This document shows, in pieces, positions 35,384-44,349 of a stretch of DNA of 64,000 nucleotides. The stretch covers positions 1 through 64,000 of the forward strand of contig NZ_QUDR01000008.1 in NCBI RefSeq assembly GCF_003477605.1, in the 5' to 3' direction. A program made the translations under genes and the position numbers. Numbering within the stretch: the first letter of the stretch is position 1; every line of letters begins with the position of its first letter. The notes beneath the pieces are model-generated. The model searched no databases, was not told where the DNA came from, and saw nothing but the letters and a program-made list of their open reading frames with translations. This stretch comes from Clostridium sp. AF37-5 (GTDB lineage: Bacteria; Bacillota; Clostridia; Lachnospirales; Lachnospiraceae).

Positions 35384-36907
35384 ATGGTAAGTAAAAAGTT
35401 TTTGTATCTAATGTTTGCAATAAGTATCATTTGTGTGTTTTCCGGCTGTACGAAAAAGCAAACAGACAATAAAAGTCCTTCTGTGACAGAGAATGCTGCT
35501 ACAAAGGAAAAAGCGAACGATTCGAACAAAGAGAAGCCGGTTAACCTAGTTTGGATGACGGATAGTACATGGACAGATAATTTGAGTGAAAGTAGAAAAA
35601 AAGCGATTAATGAAAGAATTCATGAATTGGGGTATAATTATAATCTTTCTTTTTATGGGTTAAATGCTGAGTCGTATGAATCTTATCAAAATGGTATTGA
35701 TAAAGCGAAAAAACAAGGAATCGGAGATTTGATGTGGACTGGGGATGGTGACGCTGAAAAAGATGGAACATATATCCGGCAGATAAAACAGGGAAATCTT
35801 CTTTCTCTGAGCAAATGGCTTAAGAGCGAAAATGGGAAAAAATTAAAAAAAGAATATGGCAAAAATGTATGGAAAAGGATAACTTACAAAGGGAAGATAT
35901 ATGGCATTTACAATGAAAAAGAGCAGGCGGATTCGACATATCTTTTAATAAATGCAGAGAAGATAGCAAGTAAACCTGATTTTATGAATGCAGACAAGCT
36001 TGATATAAAAAAATTGTGTAAATGGGTTACTGAAAATAAGGATATATCAGAACTGCCATTATATCTTTTGTGGAATGATTTAGGCGACTGTTATTTCGAT
36101 CGTTTTACGAATTTGGGTTATATCGGCATATATGATGGAGTATATATGTCGGATAAGGGAAAAATTCAAAATATTTGGGAAAATAAAGATGTTAGAGAAT
36201 TTTGGATTTCCATGGCGCAATTGAAACGTGAGGGATTGTTATCTTGTGATAAGAATGAAGATTATTCAGAAGCACTGAGTGGAAATTTCATGGCAATGAT
36301 TGCAACAATGCCAAAAGAAATAATGGATGGTAATTATTTATATTTAGAGGATGGAGGAAAAATTCCTGTCTATTCACGCAAGTTATCATCCAGATATATA
36401 GATAAAATGGAAAATGACGTTCATGGAATTGCATCATGGACAAAACATCCGAAAGAATCAAAAAATTTATTAATGCTTGTAAATACAGACAAAGAACTGG
36501 CTAACCTCATCTGTTTTGGTGAAGAGGGCAAAGATTACTCATTAAAGAATGGAAAGGTCGTGGGAGAAAAACATGTTTCAGATTATTGTCCCGCAAAGCT
36601 TGCAAATACGAAGTTTAGCATATATGAAGCAAATGGAGAAAAAGACAAAGCCAAATACTATTATGATGGAAACAAAGAATATAGTATGTCGCCAGCAGCA
36701 GGTTTTGTTCCAAATAAGAAGGTTGTTGAGAAAAACAAAAAAATATTGAACGAGGTTGACGTGTTTTATCAAAAACTGCTGGAAAGCGATGAAGAACCGG
36801 AAAAGATGATTGACCAGTTTGTAAAAAAGCTAAAAATGGAAAAGTATCCGGATATTTTAAACAAGATTCAAAAACAATATAATAAATGGAAGCGGGGAAA
36901 GAAATGA
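35384..36907 (+). CDS. extracellular solute-binding lipoprotein-like protein
   Basis: 507 residues. Lipoprotein signal with lipobox FSGC near residue 22. The mature part (PVNLVWMTDSTWTDNLSESR, then GLNAESYESYQNGIDKAKKQ, GIGDLMWTGDGDAEKDG) has the family 1 solute-binding fold. It lies in an export-type cluster rather than with importer permeases, so it may recognise the secreted product or act as an accessory/immunity factor. AAAGGAG ahead of ATG. The next gene overlaps its stop by four bases. Confidence 0.78.
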   Translation: MVSKKFLYLMFAISIICVFSGCTKKQTDNKSPSVTENAATKEKANDSNKEKPVNLVWMTDSTWTDNLSESRKKAINERIHELGYNYNLSFYGLNAESYESYQNGIDKAKKQGIGDLMWTGDGDAEKDGTYIRQIKQGNLLSLSKWLKSENGKKLKKEYGKNVWKRITYKGKIYGIYNEKEQADSTYLLINAEKIASKPDFMNADKLDIKKLCKWVTENKDISELPLYLLWNDLGDCYFDRFTNLGYIGIYDGVYMSDKGKIQNIWENKDVREFWISMAQLKREGLLSCDKNEDYSEALSGNFMAMIATMPKEIMDGNYLYLEDGGKIPVYSRKLSSRYIDKMENDVHGIASWTKHPKESKNLLMLVNTDKELANLICFGEEGKDYSLKNGKVVGEKHVSDYCPAKLANTKFSIYEANGEKDKAKYYYDGNKEYSMSPAAGFVPNKKVVEKNKKILNEVDVFYQKLLESDEEPEKMIDQFVKKLKMEKYPDILNKIQKQYNKWKRGKK

Positions 36908-38043
36908 AAAAGAAAGCGTTATTAATTGTAGCTGCGTGTGCCTGTTTCATAACCGGGTGTGGTGCGGAAAAAAGTACAGAAAATAAAATGAAAATTACGG
37001 AAAGTTTACATAGTGCAAGTGGGGAGTCGGTTTCCTGTCTGGCAAGTGTTTTTACAACGCAGGATGGCTTACTGCATATTTTTGATCCAAATCAAAAATC
37101 AAGTATTGTTTTATGTAACAAATCAAATTGTGAACATGAACCTTATGACGAAAACACAAACCCGGATCCTACTTGTGATGCGGCATTGAATAAGGATTTA
37201 TTTTTCAATTGTGTTCCTGTTATATCCGGAGAATATGTTTATTTGTTTGGACAGGCGGATTTGTCGAAGGGAGTTGTTTATCGGGAAAAATTAGATGGTA
37301 GTGGAAGAACGAAATTATATAACCTGGATTATCAGGTGGAGGTGTACAATAGCGTGTATGTAGAAAATGGCATTGCTTATGCAGAGGCAGAGATACCTAT
37401 TGTTAAAGAGGATAATATTGGTGGTGCCGGTTCCAATAGCAACTATAGTGTCCTTCTTGCAATCAATCTGGAATCCGGTGAAACAAAAGAAATTTCCGAT
37501 ATAAACAAAGAAAAGTTCCATGGCTTGTTATTATTAGAAAAAAGCGGCGAAAAATTGTATTATGTATCCACTTATCGAAAACTTGGAAAGAAAGATAAGG
37601 ATTACAGTACTGCGAAGGAGTATTCAAAAGTATATGAGTATAATATAAAAACAGGAAAACAGTCGCAGGTATGTAGCGAAAAAGATTTAGAAGGCTGTAT
37701 TGTAATAGGCATGATTGACCAGGCAGTATATGTATATAATCAAGAAACAATGGAAGTTTTTGAAGTAGCAATTGGAAGTAAAAAGAAGAAAAAAATATAT
37801 AAGCCGGACAAAACGGATGTGTTGTATTATACATATAAAAATCATTTAATCAGGGGAGATATGGAAAAAGAAAAATTTTATTATCTGAAAGACAGTGCAT
37901 GGGAAGAACTTGAGGGCATTGCTTCTTTTACCAATACATTTGGAGATTTTGCCGAATATTATGATAAAAAGAATGTTCTTCATGTTGTATATGGAGATTC
38001 TCTTTTTAAAGACCAAAAGAAAGAATTATTTGAAAGGAAGTAA
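36904..38043 (+). CDS. lipoprotein, probable beta-propeller
   Basis: 379 residues from ATG 36904 (ATGA overlap with the previous stop). Lipobox ITGC near residue 19. Repeating blade-like units (GEYVYLFGQADL, NGIAYAEAEIPI, EKLYYVSTYRKL, DQAVYVYNQETM, KEKFYYLKDSAW) suggest a six- or seven-bladed extracellular propeller (DUF5050-like). Four cysteines cluster near 75-105. Function unknown; translationally coupled to the solute-binding-like lipoprotein. Confidence 0.7.
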   Translation: MKKKALLIVAACACFITGCGAEKSTENKMKITESLHSASGESVSCLASVFTTQDGLLHIFDPNQKSSIVLCNKSNCEHEPYDENTNPDPTCDAALNKDLFFNCVPVISGEYVYLFGQADLSKGVVYREKLDGSGRTKLYNLDYQVEVYNSVYVENGIAYAEAEIPIVKEDNIGGAGSNSNYSVLLAINLESGETKEISDINKEKFHGLLLLEKSGEKLYYVSTYRKLGKKDKDYSTAKEYSKVYEYNIKTGKQSQVCSEKDLEGCIVIGMIDQAVYVYNQETMEVFEVAIGSKKKKKIYKPDKTDVLYYTYKNHLIRGDMEKEKFYYLKDSAWEELEGIASFTNTFGDFAEYYDKKNVLHVVYGDSLFKDQKKELFERK

Positions 38044-38047
38044 GCGC

Positions 38048-38905
38048 ATGATTTTGAAATGTGAGAATCTAAAAAAATCGTATGGAGATTTTTGTGCAAT
38101 TCGTAAAATAAACTATTCTTTTACGCCGGGAGTTTATGGACTTCTAGGACCCAATGGGGCTGGAAAATCTACATGGATGAAGCTTTTAACCGCCAGCTTA
38201 AAGCCAACAAAAGGGCAGATTTTATGTGATGAAATGTCTATTTATGACAACATTAATGAGTATGTTGGTAAGATTGGGTATGTGCCACAAAACCAAAATA
38301 TGTTTCCGTATTTTACCGGCTATAAGTTTATGATGTATATGGCAACATTAAAGGGTGTAAAAAAGGAGGTGGCAAGAAAACAAATTCCGGAACTTTTAAA
38401 GTGTGTTAACATGGAAGTGATGGGAAAACAAAAAATCAAAACATATTCAGGAGGAATGAAACAGAGACTTTTGATTGCACAAGCTTTTTTAGGAGATCCA
38501 AAGGTGGTTTTCATGGATGAGCCAACAGCCGGACTTGATCCGAAAGAAAGGATTCGAATTCGTAACCTTATTTCGGAAATGGCACTTGGAAAAATTGTTT
38601 TGATAGCTACGCATATCGTATCCGATGTGGAATACATTTCAAAAGAAATTTTGCTTTTAAAACATGGGGAAATTATTGGAAGCGGTAATCCGGAATCTCT
38701 GGAAAAGGAATTGTATGGTATTGTGTATGAAAAGAAAGTGACAGTAGAGCAGCTTAAAGAGATTCAGGATAAATATCTGGTTGCAGGAATTCGAGAAGAA
38801 GGAAATCAGGTTGTTGTACGTTATTTGGATTCAAAAAGCGATGAAGAAACCACAGTTTGGCCTACATTAGATGATGTATATTTATATCATTTTTATAAGG
38901 AGTAG
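38048..38905 (+). CDS. ABC transporter ATP-binding protein
   Basis: 285 residues. Walker A GLLGPNGAGKSTWMK, signature YSGGMKQRLLIAQ, Walker B VVFMDEPTAGLD, switch histidine in IATHIVSD. The CcmA/drug-export subclass, usually paired with a separate polytopic permease, which is the next gene. ATG 38048 is five bases after the preceding stop; the longer frame from 37895 is inside the lipoprotein gene. Confidence 0.93.
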   Translation: MILKCENLKKSYGDFCAIRKINYSFTPGVYGLLGPNGAGKSTWMKLLTASLKPTKGQILCDEMSIYDNINEYVGKIGYVPQNQNMFPYFTGYKFMMYMATLKGVKKEVARKQIPELLKCVNMEVMGKQKIKTYSGGMKQRLLIAQAFLGDPKVVFMDEPTAGLDPKERIRIRNLISEMALGKIVLIATHIVSDVEYISKEILLLKHGEIIGSGNPESLEKELYGIVYEKKVTVEQLKEIQDKYLVAGIREEGNQVVVRYLDSKSDEETTVWPTLDDVYLYHFYKE

Positions 38906-38909
38906 TTAG

Positions 38910-40940
38910 ATGATTCGGAATGAGATTAGCAAAATAGTAAAAAGCCCATATATGTGGGGTGTATTGTTGTTCTGTATTTTGATAAATTGTGGAATATTAT
39001 GTTTTGAAAATACGGAAGATTTTTCTTCTAGTCAATATAAAAAAGTTTGGCAGCAATTTCTATCTGAAGAAAAAAATCTACAAGACGAAATTGCAAGTTC
39101 AAAAGACAAAGCAGAAAAATATAAGCAAAATGAAATGACCGACAAAGAAAAGTTATATGTAAGATTTGCAAAAGAATTGGAAGCAGTTAGTACTTATAAC
39201 GATTACCGGCAAAGAATACAGGAAAATGCAAAAAAGATAACTTTGTTTTCAACGTTTACTGAGGGGGGCTTTGCTGAAAAAAATATTGAAAAAACAGCAG
39301 CTCACTTTAAAAAAATGAAAATGGTTAAAGTAGTTGCAGAGCCTTCCTTAGGAATCGAAAAGATGTTTTCGACGATGACAGGAATTGTCGTATTGTTTTT
39401 TGTTTTGTATTTAGGATACTTATTATTTGTCAGGGAGAATGAAACAGGGATTGCAAAACTTTTATATGTTACACGATTTGGAAAAAGAAAACTCTTTTTT
39501 GCCAAACTGGCAGCTCATATTTGGGGAACAGTAGTTGCAGCTTTAATTTTTTATGGATGTAATTATGTTATTTTAAGGGAGCGTTATGGAATCGGAGATT
39601 TGAGTCGAAGCATTCAATCTGTTCTGGCATATCGTTCGTGTGGAAGTGAATTGTCAGTCGGTCAGTTTTTGATTCTAAGCATGATTATTTTAATATTTAT
39701 CATGACTGCTTTGGCTATTTTTATTGATTGTATATGCATATTAGGAAAAAGAGCATTGATTTCAATAATGATTTTTTTCTTTTGTATTATAGGATGTGTT
39801 TTGATTTATGTACAAATACCAATGAATTCTAATTTGAATTGGTTAAAGTATATTGATCCGGCTTATTGTTTAAATGCAGGAGATATAATCGGAAAATATG
39901 TAAACATAAATATTTTGGGTGAGCCGGTTTCCTATCCGGTTGTTGTTATGGCAGTATATTTCCTTCTTTTGCTTATATGTATGATTTGCGGAATGATTGG
40001 ATTTTCAAAGATGAAAGAAGAAAGTCGAAAAAGCGGGTTGTTTAATTTCGTATTTAAGAAAAATGAAAAACGATTCTTAAAAGGCCATGATTCATTGTTT
40101 CGATATGAACTTTATAAAGTTAGAAAAGGTGGACGTGTTGGCATGATTCTTTTCTTTTTTTTGATTGTTTCATGTTTTTTGTCGTATCAATCACATTTGA
40201 TATTTGATGATGAAGATGAATATTATTATTATACTTATATGAAGCAGTTAGAAGGAGAGAAAACGATTGAAAAGACAAATTTTATACAGAAGGAAAATAG
40301 GCGTTTTCAGTCATTAAAAAAGAAACAGCAAAAATTTATGGAAGAAGATAAGGTGGAAGATCTAATGATTCTTAGTGAAGACCTTCGACCGGTACATGGT
40401 TTTGAAAAAGTTGTTGAACGAAATAATTATATAAATAAACATAATCTGCCTGCATATGTCTATGAGGGTGGATATGTAAAACTAATGGATTTGTCCAAGG
40501 AAAACGGCATTTTAATGACTCTTGGATTGCTGCTTTTGACATTTTCATTATGCAGTGTATTTACACAGGATTATGAAACTGGGCAAAAAATGTTGTTGCA
40601 GGCAACTTTACTGGGAAGAAAAAAGATGGCACACAAAAAAATACTGGTTTCTGTATTCATTACTATAATTTCATTTGGGATTATTTATTTGCCGCAGTTT
40701 ATTACATTTTACCGTTTATACGGTCTTGTGGGTATTACTGAACCAGTAGGCTGCATGGGAATACAAAGTGGTATGGAAATGCCAATTTGGCTATGGTTGG
40801 TTTTTGGATATGTTATTCGTTTGATAATAATGCTGGCTTATAGTGGATTCTTTTTGTTTATATCAAATAAGATAAAAAGTGCATTTGTTACATTAACTGT
40901 TATGAGTATTGTTATCATAATTATTTTCTTTGTAATATAA
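38910..40940 (+). CDS. ABC transporter permease of the secreted-protein cluster
   Basis: 676 residues with two copies of a helix bundle: a first helix, a 130-residue loop, five helices (150-360), then again one helix (VGMILFFFLIVSCFLSYQSH), an 80-residue charged loop and five helices. The layout matches large ABC-2 type permeases used for peptide or bacteriocin export and self-protection. GGAGTAG precedes the ATG, four bases after the ATPase stop. A terminator follows 21 bases after its stop, closing the operon. Confidence 0.82.
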   Translation: MIRNEISKIVKSPYMWGVLLFCILINCGILCFENTEDFSSSQYKKVWQQFLSEEKNLQDEIASSKDKAEKYKQNEMTDKEKLYVRFAKELEAVSTYNDYRQRIQENAKKITLFSTFTEGGFAEKNIEKTAAHFKKMKMVKVVAEPSLGIEKMFSTMTGIVVLFFVLYLGYLLFVRENETGIAKLLYVTRFGKRKLFFAKLAAHIWGTVVAALIFYGCNYVILRERYGIGDLSRSIQSVLAYRSCGSELSVGQFLILSMIILIFIMTALAIFIDCICILGKRALISIMIFFFCIIGCVLIYVQIPMNSNLNWLKYIDPAYCLNAGDIIGKYVNINILGEPVSYPVVVMAVYFLLLLICMICGMIGFSKMKEESRKSGLFNFVFKKNEKRFLKGHDSLFRYELYKVRKGGRVGMILFFFLIVSCFLSYQSHLIFDDEDEYYYYTYMKQLEGEKTIEKTNFIQKENRRFQSLKKKQQKFMEEDKVEDLMILSEDLRPVHGFEKVVERNNYINKHNLPAYVYEGGYVKLMDLSKENGILMTLGLLLLTFSLCSVFTQDYETGQKMLLQATLLGRKKMAHKKILVSVFITIISFGIIYLPQFITFYRLYGLVGITEPVGCMGIQSGMEMPIWLWLVFGYVIRLIIMLAYSGFFLFISNKIKSAFVTLTVMSIVIIIIFFVI

Positions 40941-40961
40941 TATTAGGGACAAAACAGAAAA

Positions 40962-40997
40962 ACCCCTTCTCTTAAATTCAAGAAAGAGAAGGGGTTA
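40962..40997. terminator. bidirectional terminator between the ABC operon and cstA
   Basis: Perfect 13-bp stem AACCCCTTCTCTT/AAGAGAAGGGGTT with a 10-base loop and A/T-rich flanks on both sides, placed between two convergent genes. Confidence 0.88.
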
Positions 40998-41008
40998 TAT
41001 TTCTATAA

Positions 41009-42709
41009 TTATGCTTCTACTTTTTTCTCACGACCAAAAAGTTTTTTCAGACAACTAAATGCAACCAGAACACCAAGTACCATCAGAAGAATGGCAACGA
41101 TGAACTGAAGTCCATCCACTAAGAAGGTTGCATTGCCTGCCAATGTGTTCTGCACAAGAGCAATTGTTTTCTGAACCAAAGCGGTAAAGGTTACGGCAAG
41201 CATGATAAACATTGGTGCGTACAATGTCCATCCGGTACGTCCGGTTGTTTTCAAGAATACAGCCAGTGCAATCAGTACAAGTGCGGCAAGCAGCTGGTTT
41301 GCAGAACCGAACAGTGGCCATACATTGTTATAACCACCCAGTGTCAGAAGGTAACCGAAGAACAGTGTGATAACAGTGGCAAAATATTTGTTTGTTAAAA
41401 GTCTGCGCCAAGGTTTCATCTCGGATGGGTCTGTAGTATCTAAGTAGAATAATTCCTGGAATGACATTCTTCCGATTCGAGCAACGGAGTCGAGGGAAGT
41501 AAGTGCCAGAGCGGAAACACACATTGTCATAAATACGGTAGCAACGTGTACCGGAACACCGAATTTCTCAAGGAATCCGGCAACACCGGTTGAGAAGATG
41601 GCAAATGGTGTACCTTCCGGTGCGGAACCATTTACGGCAACAGCACCGACAACGACGAGGGCAACGATACCAAGAAGAGATTCTACAACCATGGCACCAT
41701 AGCCGATCATTGGCATATCTTTTTCATTGCTGACGGTTTTTGAAGAAGTTCCGGATGATACCAGACTGTGGAAACCGGAAACGGCACCGCAGGCAATGGT
41801 TACGAAAAGCGTCGGGAACAAAGTGCTTGTGCCGGTTGCTCCTGTTATGGAGAAACCATTAAAGGCATTTAACTTCATAGCCGGATGAGCAACAATGACT
41901 CCGGCAACTGCACCAACAATCATACCTAAAAGCATGAATGTTGTCATATAATCTCTCGGCTGCATGAGAAGCCACATCGGAAGTACGGAAGCCAAAAACA
42001 GATAAGCCATAACGATGTAAATCCAGGCATCTTTGCTTGCGTAAATCGGAAAATGCATACCAACGGCAAACATAACAACAAGTAAACCAATAGCAACGAG
42101 TGCTTTTACAATCTCATTCATTTTGCCAACGCTTTTCTGAATGATTCCAAAGACGATGGCAACAACGATGAACAACATGGAAATGGAAGCGGCAGCAGAA
42201 TCCGCGTATGCTTTTGCAGTACTGGTGATACCTTCTCCCTTGCCAACGAATGTTCCGGCAACCATGTCGGTGAAAGCGGCAATTACTAATAAAGTAAATA
42301 ACCAGCAAAACAGCATGAACAATTTTCTACCGGTTTTACCTATGTATTTTTCAATAATCATACCCATCGATTTTCCTTCATTCTTAACCGATGCGTAAAG
42401 AGCACCAAAGTCCTGTACGGCACCGAAGAACAAACCGCCGACAATCAGCCACAGAAGAACCGGTACCCAGCCGAATACGGAAGCAAGGATTGGACCCGTG
42501 ACAGGGCCGGCACCTGCAATCGATGAAAACTGGTGCGAAAATACGGTGAACTTGGAAGATGGCACATAATCCTGTCCGTCTTCTTTGGTGTAGGCCGGTG
42601 TTTTTGCTTTTGGATCAAGCCCCCATTTTTTGGCGAGCCATCGGCCATACAGAAGATAACCGGCACCTAGTGCCACAATACCAATTAATACAATTACTAA
42701 TCCATTCAT
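41009..42709 (-). CDS. cstA: CstA-family carbon starvation / peptide-pyruvate transporter
   Basis: 566 residues, about 16 membrane helices. Family blocks are clear: VFSHQFSSIAGAGPVTGPIL, PVLLWLIVGGLFFGAVQDFG, ACGAVSGFHSLVSSGTSSKT and PLFGSANQLLAALVLIALAV. CstA/BtsT proteins import peptides or pyruvate. A complete T-box leader and consensus promoter lie upstream, so expression should rise when one tRNA is uncharged, which argues for an amino-acid or peptide role here. GGAGG precedes the ATG. Confidence 0.93.
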   Translation of the reverse strand: MNGLVIVLIGIVALGAGYLLYGRWLAKKWGLDPKAKTPAYTKEDGQDYVPSSKFTVFSHQFSSIAGAGPVTGPILASVFGWVPVLLWLIVGGLFFGAVQDFGALYASVKNEGKSMGMIIEKYIGKTGRKLFMLFCWLFTLLVIAAFTDMVAGTFVGKGEGITSTAKAYADSAAASISMLFIVVAIVFGIIQKSVGKMNEIVKALVAIGLLVVMFAVGMHFPIYASKDAWIYIVMAYLFLASVLPMWLLMQPRDYMTTFMLLGMIVGAVAGVIVAHPAMKLNAFNGFSITGATGTSTLFPTLFVTIACGAVSGFHSLVSSGTSSKTVSNEKDMPMIGYGAMVVESLLGIVALVVVGAVAVNGSAPEGTPFAIFSTGVAGFLEKFGVPVHVATVFMTMCVSALALTSLDSVARIGRMSFQELFYLDTTDPSEMKPWRRLLTNKYFATVITLFFGYLLTLGGYNNVWPLFGSANQLLAALVLIALAVFLKTTGRTGWTLYAPMFIMLAVTFTALVQKTIALVQNTLAGNATFLVDGLQFIVAILLMVLGVLVAFSCLKKLFGREKKVEA

Positions 42710-42767
42710 AAGAATTCCTCCATTCTCTCTGCTCCAAAGAGCTATATTGTATGATACGGAAGCGGCA

Positions 42768-43076
42768 ATAAAAAAAGACCCCGTCCTCTAATGTACTTTT
42801 CATACATCGAAAGACGAAAGTCTGAAACTTCCGCGATACCACTTTGTTTGCCGCCTGCGGCGACCGCTTAGTCCTATCTTTGATATCACTATCAGCAATA
42901 AGATTTTCGATAACGGGAAAACCGGTGATACTTACTCGCTTTAAAAGTTTTCGGTATACTGCTCGCAGAGGATAACAACATAAATTGCATACCGTCTCGC
43001 ACCAGCCGACGGCTCTCTGAAATGCATGAAGTTTATGATGTTTTGTTCTGTTCATAGCATTTGTTCTTTGTTTACA
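42768..43076 (-). promoter_or_regulatory. T-box riboswitch leader of cstA
   Basis: On the minus strand: AGAGAG followed by GGTG in the stem I head (43013-43018 and just after), stem III-like ACCGGTTTTCCCGTTATC, the conserved T-box AAAGTGGTATCGCGG (ending 42831; consensus AGGGTGGNACCGCG), then a terminator hairpin ending in GGGGTCTTTTTTT (42768-42825). The specifier should lie on the 3' strand of stem I around 42965-42980; I could not assign it with confidence. Confidence 0.9.
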
Positions 43077-43080
43077 TGAA

Positions 43081-43109
43081 AATATAGCACTATCGTTTTT
43101 GGTTGTCAA
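43081..43109 (-). promoter_or_regulatory. promoter of the cstA T-box leader
   Basis: Minus-strand TTGACA (43104-43109), exactly 17 bases, TATATT (43081-43086). Transcription would start near 43075, just ahead of stem I. Confidence 0.8.
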
Positions 43110-43163
43110 GAGGAAATTTTTGGTTGTTTGGAGGGCAGGGGGCGGTCATATTTTTTTGTTTCC

Positions 43164-43312
43164 GTAATTTAGCAAGAAAAGTTTGTGTGTCGTGGGCGCT
43201 TTCGCTCGTTGAGTGCGTAGCGGTATGGGTGCTTATGCTGACGCATATACAAGCACCTCATACCGACGTACTCAAAACCCACGACATCACAAATCTTTTC
43301 TTGCTAAATTAC
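43164..43312. repeat. 149-bp imperfect hairpin element
   Basis: Nearly the whole segment folds on itself: outer arms GTAATTTAGCAAGAAAAG / CTTTTCTTGCTAAATTAC, then TCGTGGG/CCCACGA, GAGT...ACTC, CGGTATG/CATACCG, GGTGCTT/AAGCACC, with ATGC-TGAC-GCAT at the tip. TTTCC/GGAA(CC) flanks it as in the smaller hairpin at 26931. No coding capacity. It fills the gap between the cstA promoter and the DUF4474 gene and looks like a miniature mobile or structured RNA element. Confidence 0.75.
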
Positions 43313-43449
43313 TGGAACCTAAATAAATTTTCACCGCCTCCCTGCCCTTCAAATAATCAAAACTTACAGCTTTTTTGGAGGTGGAGGTGACATTTTTCGA
43401 CATTTTAACATATATTGATAGTAACTAACAAAAGAGTTGAGGTTATACG

Positions 43450-44349
43450 ATGTATTTTTTGTTTGGAATTTTGGTTCTTATTAGTTTTGTGTTTGTGATT
43501 TTGTTTTCTCGCAGGAAGAAGAAAAAAATTCTCTGCCGGCTTGCGTGCATGAATCCATGTGAAAAGGAAAATCTGCTGAATTCGCTGCTTGGACCGCTTG
43601 GTTTTTATTATGAGAGCCGGTGGGATGTGATAAGCAGCCGGACGGATGCCTGGCAGAAGGCGTTCGGGTATCTGGATGCTTATAATCGTGCGGCACCGTA
43701 TTTGTCCATGGTATTTGATTCCTATCCAATATATTTTGATTATGAGGGAAGGACCTGGTTAGTCCAGATTTGGAAAGGGCAGTATGGAATTTGTACCGGA
43801 TGCGAAATTGGACTTTACTATGCAGATGGAATTGTGAAAAAGAGTGATTATAAGAAAACACTTTTCCATGCGGTGGGTGAGTCAGACTGGCTGGATATGT
43901 CTGTTACGCTGTGGAAAGACGGCAAGCGGATTACCAGTCTGGATAAAAGGCACTGGTGGCTTACGGTATTTGACCCCGGAAATTTTTCGAGACCACAGGA
44001 GTTATCCATGGATGTATCGGTTCATTTCCGAAATTATGAGTTTGGAAGAAAACTATGCGAAGCACTGATTGAGGGTGGGATAAAAGAAACGGATATTTTC
44101 TGGTCCTGCCGTTCGATTTTCTTTCATGTGCCGGAAGGGAGTAGACATTTCACTTTATGGCAGAGGTTTATAAGAAGTGTAATGCAGTTTAAAAATCGTG
44201 TGTACTGCCGTTTGTTCCGTTTTCTTACAAGGTGTGTGTGCACGAATTTAGACCGGATTTTGTATTTATATTTTTATCTGCCAAGATTTTTACGGCATTT
44301 GTTACGTCATTTTTCCAAGCAGTTAAAAAAAGTAAGGAGATGTCGATGA
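43450..44349 (+). CDS. DUF4474 domain protein
   Basis: 299 residues. N-terminal membrane helix (YFLFGILVLISFVFVILFS), then a domain with the DUF4474 core: PIYFDYEGRTWLVQIWKGQY, GICTGCEIGLYYAD and HWWLTVFDPGNFSRPQELSM. A basic C-terminal segment (residues 255-299) follows. Function unknown. Its stop overlaps the ATG of the metallophosphoesterase (ATGA), so the two are translationally coupled. Confidence 0.82.
   Translation: MYFLFGILVLISFVFVILFSRRKKKKILCRLACMNPCEKENLLNSLLGPLGFYYESRWDVISSRTDAWQKAFGYLDAYNRAAPYLSMVFDSYPIYFDYEGRTWLVQIWKGQYGICTGCEIGLYYADGIVKKSDYKKTLFHAVGESDWLDMSVTLWKDGKRITSLDKRHWWLTVFDPGNFSRPQELSMDVSVHFRNYEFGRKLCEALIEGGIKETDIFWSCRSIFFHVPEGSRHFTLWQRFIRSVMQFKNRVYCRLFRFLTRCVCTNLDRILYLYFYLPRFLRHLLRHFSKQLKKVRRCR

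Noticed and set aside
42615..43109. 164-codon minus-strand frame upstream of cstA
   Set aside because: It covers the T-box leader and promoter; the structured RNA explains the region better and no protein features are seen.
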